A stretch of DNA of 64,000 nucleotides from Brucella pituitosa (lineage in GTDB: Bacteria > Pseudomonadota > Alphaproteobacteria > Rhizobiales > Rhizobiaceae): the NCBI RefSeq assembly GCF_003049685.1, contig NZ_PYSY02000002.1, positions 124,001 to 188,000 on the forward strand. Reading direction: 5' to 3'. The first letter of the stretch is position 1. Every line of letters begins with the position of its first letter. Positions 60,015 to 64,000 of this stretch are shown here, in pieces. The notes below the pieces were generated by a model, which did not search any database, had not been told where the DNA came from, and saw nothing but the letters and a program-made list of their open reading frames with translations. Position numbers and translations under genes: made by a program.

Positions 60015-60902
60015 TCAGCCCTGGTCGGAACGCGCATCGAGCGCGTCTCGCAGCCCGTCGCCAACAAAGTTGAAACCGGCAACGGCGACAGTGATGGCTA
60101 CACCTGGCACGATCGCGAGCCACGGCGCCGAGGTAAGGTACTGCTGTGCGCCATTGAGCATGTTGCCCCAGCTTGGAAGGGGAGGCTGAATGCCATAACC
60201 AAGAAAGCTAATATAGGCTTCCAGAAGGATTGCCCGCGCAATGGTAAGTGTTGCCGCTACGATGATTGGTCCGACGATGTTCGGCAGAATTTCCCGAAAC
60301 ATGATCCAGCGTCCACGCAGCCCTAGCATTTTGGCCGCGAGAATGAAGTCGCGATCACGTAGGGAGCGCGTTTCTGCTTCCACGATACGCGCAACTTCCA
60401 TCCAGCTGGTTACTGCGATGATGACGGTGATCATCAGTGGGCTCGGCTTGACGAACGCAGCGAGAGCCAGCAGCAGAAATATGGAAGGGAAGGACAAGAA
60501 AGCATCGACGATGCGCATTAATGCCGTTCCCAAAAACCGTCCATAATAGCCCGAAACGACGCCGACCACGGCTCCGATACAGGTCGAGAGTACCATTGCC
60601 GAAAACCCGACCAGCAACGATATTCGTCCCGCCTGAAATAGTCGTGCAGCTATATCTCGCCCCAGAGGGTCTGTTCCGAAAATATGTGCACCTGTACCGG
60701 GCGGGGCGAAGCGCGCTCTCAAGTCAATGTAAAGTTCGTCGAACGGTAACAGATAAGGCCCGATGACGCACGCAAGCGTGAGCAGCAAGATCATGCCAAG
60801 GCCCACGAGAGCCAATCTGTTCTTCATAAACCGGCGAACCACGCGGCTTTTCCACCAGCGAGGATGATCGAGACTGGGAATGGCTTGTGCGGATGTGTTC
60901 AT
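60015..60902 (-). CDS. Oligopeptide-type ABC permease (DppC-like)
   Basis: This 295-residue membrane protein has the DppC N-terminal helix (KNRLALVGLGMILLLTLACV), HIFGTDPLGRDIAARLFQAGRISLLVGFS (about 93-121) and the ATPase-contact EAA loop region AAKMLGLRGRWIMFREILPNI. It pairs with the DppB-like protein encoded 9 bp upstream. Substrates of this transporter class include peptides, opines and amines. Confidence 0.93.
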   Translation of the reverse strand: MNTSAQAIPSLDHPRWWKSRVVRRFMKNRLALVGLGMILLLTLACVIGPYLLPFDELYIDLRARFAPPGTGAHIFGTDPLGRDIAARLFQAGRISLLVGFSAMVLSTCIGAVVGVVSGYYGRFLGTALMRIVDAFLSFPSIFLLLALAAFVKPSPLMITVIIAVTSWMEVARIVEAETRSLRDRDFILAAKMLGLRGRWIMFREILPNIVGPIIVAATLTIARAILLEAYISFLGYGIQPPLPSWGNMLNGAQQYLTSAPWLAIVPGVAITVAVAGFNFVGDGLRDALDARSDQG

Positions 60903-60911
60903 TGTGTTTCC

Positions 60912-61862
60912 TCAATCCAGTCTGACGCGCGGGTCGACAAAGGCCACGAGCAGATCGGCGAAGAAGTTGCCGATCAGAACGAGAACGGCTGAAAACATCA
61001 GCAAGCCCATCACGACCGGGTAGTCGTTGTATCCAAGGCTATCGAGGAAAAGACGCCCCATACCCGGCCATGTGAACACGGTTTCGGTGACCAGTGCGCC
61101 ACCCAGAATGGTTGGCAATTGAACACCAGCAAGGGTGATCATGGGAACCATGGCATTGCCGAGTACATGTTTGATCAGGATGCGTCGGGAAGTCAGGCCC
61201 TTGGCTTTCGCGGTGCGAATGAAGTCCTGGTGGATGACGTCCAGCGTGGCGCTGCGCATATAGCGGCTCCAAATCGCCACATTGACGAGCGCCAATACCA
61301 AACTGGGCAAGATCAGATGCTTTACATAGTCGAGAAACGATCCGTCACCGATAGTGAACATGTTGCCCGCCGGCAGCCATTGCAGTTTCAGCGAGAAAAT
61401 ATAAATAGCCACAAGACCAAACCAGAAAGTCGGAATCGACAGGGCAATCATCGCCGCAATAGTTGCAATGTAGTCGAAGACCGAGCCGCGCTTCAGTGCC
61501 GTGTGAATGCCCAGCCATGTTCCAATCAGAATGGAAAGAAGAGTCGACCCACCCATCAGCAGCAAAGTTGCCCAAAGGTGCTCGGTTATGATCTGAAGCA
61601 CCGGTCGGCCATCGCGATAAGAACTGCCCCAATCACCCTGCAAAAGTCTCCACAGCCAGTCTAGGTACTGAACGGGAAGAGGGCGGTTTAGTCCCATCTG
61701 TTCTGCAATTCTGTCCAGAGCTTCCTTGGTCATGCCGGGTGTCAGCGTGTATTGTGACAGGGGACCACCGGGTGCAAGATTAAGCACCGTAAAGCCGATG
61801 ACAGAAACGATGACGAGCAGTATCAAGCTCTGCCAGAGTCGTCGTAGAGTGTAAAAAAACAT
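60912..61862 (-). CDS. Oligopeptide-type ABC permease (DppB-like)
   Basis: This 316-residue membrane protein shows the DppB features: LNLAPGGPLSQYTLTPGMTKEALDRIAEQMGLNRPLPVQYLDWLWRLLQGDWG-type periplasmic region split over residues 28-80, and the EAA-loop stretch DFIRTAKAKGLTSRRILIKHVLGNAMVP (about 203-230). It forms the channel with the DppC-like protein. A hairpin separates it from the binding-protein gene upstream. Confidence 0.93.
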   Translation of the reverse strand: MFFYTLRRLWQSLILLVIVSVIGFTVLNLAPGGPLSQYTLTPGMTKEALDRIAEQMGLNRPLPVQYLDWLWRLLQGDWGSSYRDGRPVLQIITEHLWATLLLMGGSTLLSILIGTWLGIHTALKRGSVFDYIATIAAMIALSIPTFWFGLVAIYIFSLKLQWLPAGNMFTIGDGSFLDYVKHLILPSLVLALVNVAIWSRYMRSATLDVIHQDFIRTAKAKGLTSRRILIKHVLGNAMVPMITLAGVQLPTILGGALVTETVFTWPGMGRLFLDSLGYNDYPVVMGLLMFSAVLVLIGNFFADLLVAFVDPRVRLD

Positions 61863-61949
61863 AGATACCTCCGCCGGAAGCGGGCGAATTATCCGGCACG
61901 TCGACTAATAGGTCGGGGGGCGGGCCGGGTCGCGTGGTGTTATTCTTGC

Positions 61950-61982
61950 CGGAGCATGAACACACGATGCGTTCATGCTCCG
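61950..61982. promoter_or_regulatory. Intercistronic hairpin after the peptide-type binding-protein gene
   Basis: CGGAGCATGAAC (61950-61961) and GTTCATGCTCCG (61971-61982) form a perfect 12-bp stem with loop ACACGATGC, 26 bp after the binding-protein stop codon on the minus strand. Confidence 0.65.
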
Positions 61983-62008
61983 AGGCAATGAAGGCGCGGC
62001 GAGAAGGA

Positions 62009-63667
62009 TCAGGCCCAGCGCCAGCTGCGGATGTTCCAGGTGTCAATGCGATTATTGATGTTGCCCTGGAAACCTTCCATGCCAGCCTTACGTCCGCGAA
62101 CGGTTGCATATTGGAACATCGGCAGCATCGGGAGGTCCTTGCGGATCAGTTGCTGGATTTTCAGATAGACCGCCCGGCGCTCTTCTGGGACAAACAGTTG
62201 TCCGCCTTTGTCGAGCAAGGCGTCAACTTCACTGTTGGAATAGACCCAAGTGTTCTGACCCGTACCGCCTTTTGCTGGCGAGGCTGTGGATCGGAAAAAG
62301 TCAGAGCAGTCCGGATCTGGCCCTGTTAGTGGTGTTAGTCCCACCAGCACGGAATCGAATTTCGACATCATCCAGTATTCGCCCCACATGACAGCTGGGG
62401 GCAGATTGCTGATGCTCATATCAATGCCGATTTCCCGGAACGATTGCTGAATGAACTGCTGAGCCTGCTCACGGAGATGATTGCCGGATGTGGTCGAATT
62501 GCTGAATGCCAAGCGTACTCCGTCTTTTTCGCGGATACCGTCTGCACCTGGCTTCCAACCGGCCTGGTCGAGCAATTCCTTGGCTTTGTCTATATTGTAT
62601 TCATGCGCGGGGAGATCGCCATTGTAGTAATAGGATTCCTTGGGCATGTAGGACTCGGTGACCTGGGGCAAACCGTAATAAAGCGCATCGATGATGGATG
62701 TCTTGTCGAGGGCGAAATACATGGCCTCGCGAACGGCGGCATCTTTAAAAAACGGCCGGTCCATGTTAAGGGTCAGCGACTCGATGACAGCTGTTCCGAA
62801 TATTTCGACATTTTTACCCGGCAGATCTTTTGCTTCTGCATAATGATCGGGTGTGATCCACTGTAGTCCTGCAACGTCGATATCACCGGTCTTGAACTGA
62901 GTATACAGAACGGTCAGGTCGGGAATGTACTTGATGATGACTCGCTCCAAATATGGACCATCACCAAAATAGTCGGCATTGGCTTCTAGTTCGATATTGT
63001 CGCCAGCAACGCGGTTTTTCCATTTGAATGCGCCTGTGCCGATGGGCGCGTTGTTAAATGGAGCGGTGTTCTTGTCCACGACCCCGTCAAACGCATGCTT
63101 GGGAACGATGAAGGTCGATGCCAGAATTGCTGCATAGGGCGCGAGAGGCTTCTCCATGCGCCAGGTAATTTCGGTTGGCGATACAACGGTAAGATCACGG
63201 ATCAGTTCGTGTCCGGTACGGCGCCAGCTGCGGAAATCCTTATCCGTCAACAGTTCGAGGGTGAACTTCACATCTTCTGCAGTAAAGGGCTTGCCATCGT
63301 GCCATTTGACGTCATCACGAAGCGTGACTTTCCAGTTCAGGCCATCCGCTGAAATGCCGCCGTTTTCAACGGTCGGAACTTCCTTCGCCAGAAGCGGGTA
63401 AAATTTGCCCTCGGCGTCCACGTCGAAGAGAGCGTCAAAGACTGCAAAATGCACACCTTCATCTACTTCCACGTGAAGAAGATGTGGATTGAAGACCGTT
63501 GGCTCTTGAGAAAACCCGACGACTATCTGTCCTTTTCGGGCTTCTTGCGCCAGCGCTTTGCTGCCAAAGAGGCCGGGGGTCGCAACTGTCGCCAGTCCCG
63601 CTGCACCCAGCATCATCAGTGCTTGGCGCCGGGTCGGCCGGGTAAAACTGTTATTGTTTTCTGACAT
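62009..63667 (-). CDS. Oligopeptide-type ABC solute-binding protein, Tat-type leader
   Basis: This 552-residue SBP_bac_5 protein has a twin-arginine-like leader (TRRQALMMLGAAGLATVATP), then VGFSQEPTVFNPHLLHVEVD, FTAEDVKFTLELLTDKDF and AAVREAMYFALDKTSIIDALYYGLPQV. It captures the substrate for the DppB/DppC/DppDF-type importer of the same operon. With a DAO-fold oxidase upstream and an aldehyde dehydrogenase downstream, an amine or modified amino acid is as likely a ligand as a peptide. Confidence 0.9.
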   Translation of the reverse strand: MSENNNSFTRPTRRQALMMLGAAGLATVATPGLFGSKALAQEARKGQIVVGFSQEPTVFNPHLLHVEVDEGVHFAVFDALFDVDAEGKFYPLLAKEVPTVENGGISADGLNWKVTLRDDVKWHDGKPFTAEDVKFTLELLTDKDFRSWRRTGHELIRDLTVVSPTEITWRMEKPLAPYAAILASTFIVPKHAFDGVVDKNTAPFNNAPIGTGAFKWKNRVAGDNIELEANADYFGDGPYLERVIIKYIPDLTVLYTQFKTGDIDVAGLQWITPDHYAEAKDLPGKNVEIFGTAVIESLTLNMDRPFFKDAAVREAMYFALDKTSIIDALYYGLPQVTESYMPKESYYYNGDLPAHEYNIDKAKELLDQAGWKPGADGIREKDGVRLAFSNSTTSGNHLREQAQQFIQQSFREIGIDMSISNLPPAVMWGEYWMMSKFDSVLVGLTPLTGPDPDCSDFFRSTASPAKGGTGQNTWVYSNSEVDALLDKGGQLFVPEERRAVYLKIQQLIRKDLPMLPMFQYATVRGRKAGMEGFQGNINNRIDTWNIRSWRWA

Positions 63668-63761
63668 TTAATTTCCCCTTGTTTCGCCGTTCTGCCGTTA
63701 TTCTGGCGGTTTCGGCATGGTTTTCACTTGACCGTCCCTGCCCAACGGTCGGCATTCACAC

Positions 63762-64000
63762 TCAAAATCCACTGATGAGTTCGATCTTCGAACCGTCCGA
63801 GAACCGACTGAAGCGGAAGTCTTTGGCATCGACCAGATGAGGACGACCGAGCACCATGTCGGCCATCAGTTTTCCGGCCGCGGGTCCAATTCCAAAGCCG
63901 TGTCCCGAAAATCCGGTTGCGATGAAGAAGCCCGGAATCTGTTCCAGCGGAGAAATGACAGGTACAGCGTCGGGCGTGACGTCCATATATCCGGCCCAGC
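63762..64000 (-). CDS. DAO-fold FAD-dependent oxidoreductase, C-terminal fragment (gene starts outside window)
   Basis: The visible C-terminal 79 or so residues begin WAGYMDVTPDAVPVISPLEQ and continue GFFIATGFSGHGFGIGPAAG, the FAD-binding C-terminal signature of DAO-fold oxidases such as sarcosine, glycine or D-amino-acid oxidases. The rest lies beyond the right edge. It is the most upstream visible gene of the leftward operon with the importer, cupin and aldehyde dehydrogenase, and would generate an aldehyde or oxo acid from the imported compound. Confidence 0.88.
   Translation of the reverse strand, partial: WAGYMDVTPDAVPVISPLEQIPGFFIATGFSGHGFGIGPAAGKLMADMVLGRPHLVDAKDFRFSRFSDGSKIELISGF

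Noticed and set aside
59977..60123. Longer start for the small cupin protein
   Set aside because: The added 49 residues overlap the permease 3' end and are Arg/Cys-rich; the ATG at 59976 begins the recognisable cupin sequence.
1..64000. CRISPR arrays, tRNA or rRNA genes, replication origin
   Set aside because: No regularly spaced direct repeats, no tRNA T-loop-type GTTCGA-containing cloverleaf and no rRNA-like stretch were noticed on either strand. A covariance-model scan was not possible here.

Overview
The window looks like an accessory, catabolism-rich stretch of an alphaproteobacterial genome, most likely Brucellaceae (Ochrobactrum/Brucella type). Reasons: moderate G+C judged by eye, an importer of the FrcBCA type known from Sinorhizobium, an about 105-bp palindromic intergenic repeat of the Bru-RS kind, Rhizobiales-type IS30 and IS630 remnants, and a very high density of ABC and TRAP importers beside sugar-acid and polyol enzymes. 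No rRNA, tRNA, CRISPR or replication gene was seen. The assignment is an inference from gene content.

Layout. 1-3.6 kb: the end of a PfkB sugar kinase, a SorC-type regulator and a divergent bifunctional aldolase/dehydrogenase. 3.6-11.1 kb: a leftward operon (MlrC-like M81 protein, XRE-cupin regulator, fold-type III PLP enzyme, creatininase-family amidohydrolase, oligopeptide-type binding protein) facing a DadA-like oxidase; the theme is D-amino acids or modified peptides. 11.3-15.4 kb: three stand-alone genes (DUF4139 protein, small membrane protein, serine hydrolase). 15.4-22.7 kb: a complete leftward operon with GntR regulator, TRAP importer (P, Q, M), zinc dehydrogenase, UxuA and a UxuB-like enzyme, which fits L-gulonate or L-idonate conversion to 2-keto-3-deoxygluconate. 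23.0-28.4 kb: a palindromic repeat, DUF1850, a TAXI-type TRAP importer and an AGCS amino-acid symporter.

28.4-31.0 kb is a gene graveyard holding remnants of an NrsF/DUF1109 protein, a tyrosine recombinase, an IS30 transposase, a proline iminopeptidase and a peptide-binding protein. The last two abut at a clean deletion-like junction near 30766.

31.2-38.0 kb: LacI regulator, ribose-type ABC importer with two permease genes, and an SDR; two perfect palindromes sit on the promoter. 38.0-51.8 kb: a divergent locus with RpiR regulator, metallo-hydrolase, 2-hydroxyacid dehydrogenase, shikimate-dehydrogenase-like protein, KDPG aldolase and cupin sugar-phosphate isomerase on one side, and on the other a ribose-type ABC importer, FGGY kinase, HAD phosphatase, two SDRs and a GldA-like dehydrogenase. 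I cannot match this combination to a described pathway and consider it the best candidate for something new. 52.2-55.2 kb: an FrcBCA-type importer, cut off downstream by a decayed IS630 element. 56.3-64.0 kb: a leftward operon of FAD oxidase, oligopeptide-type ABC importer, cupin and aldehyde dehydrogenase, probably for uptake and oxidation of an amine or amino-acid-like compound.

Two structural themes recur. A strong hairpin follows five of the six solute-binding protein genes that are followed by their membrane or ATPase partners. Three leftward genes end inside, or on the border of, palindromic intergenic repeats that supply their stop codons.
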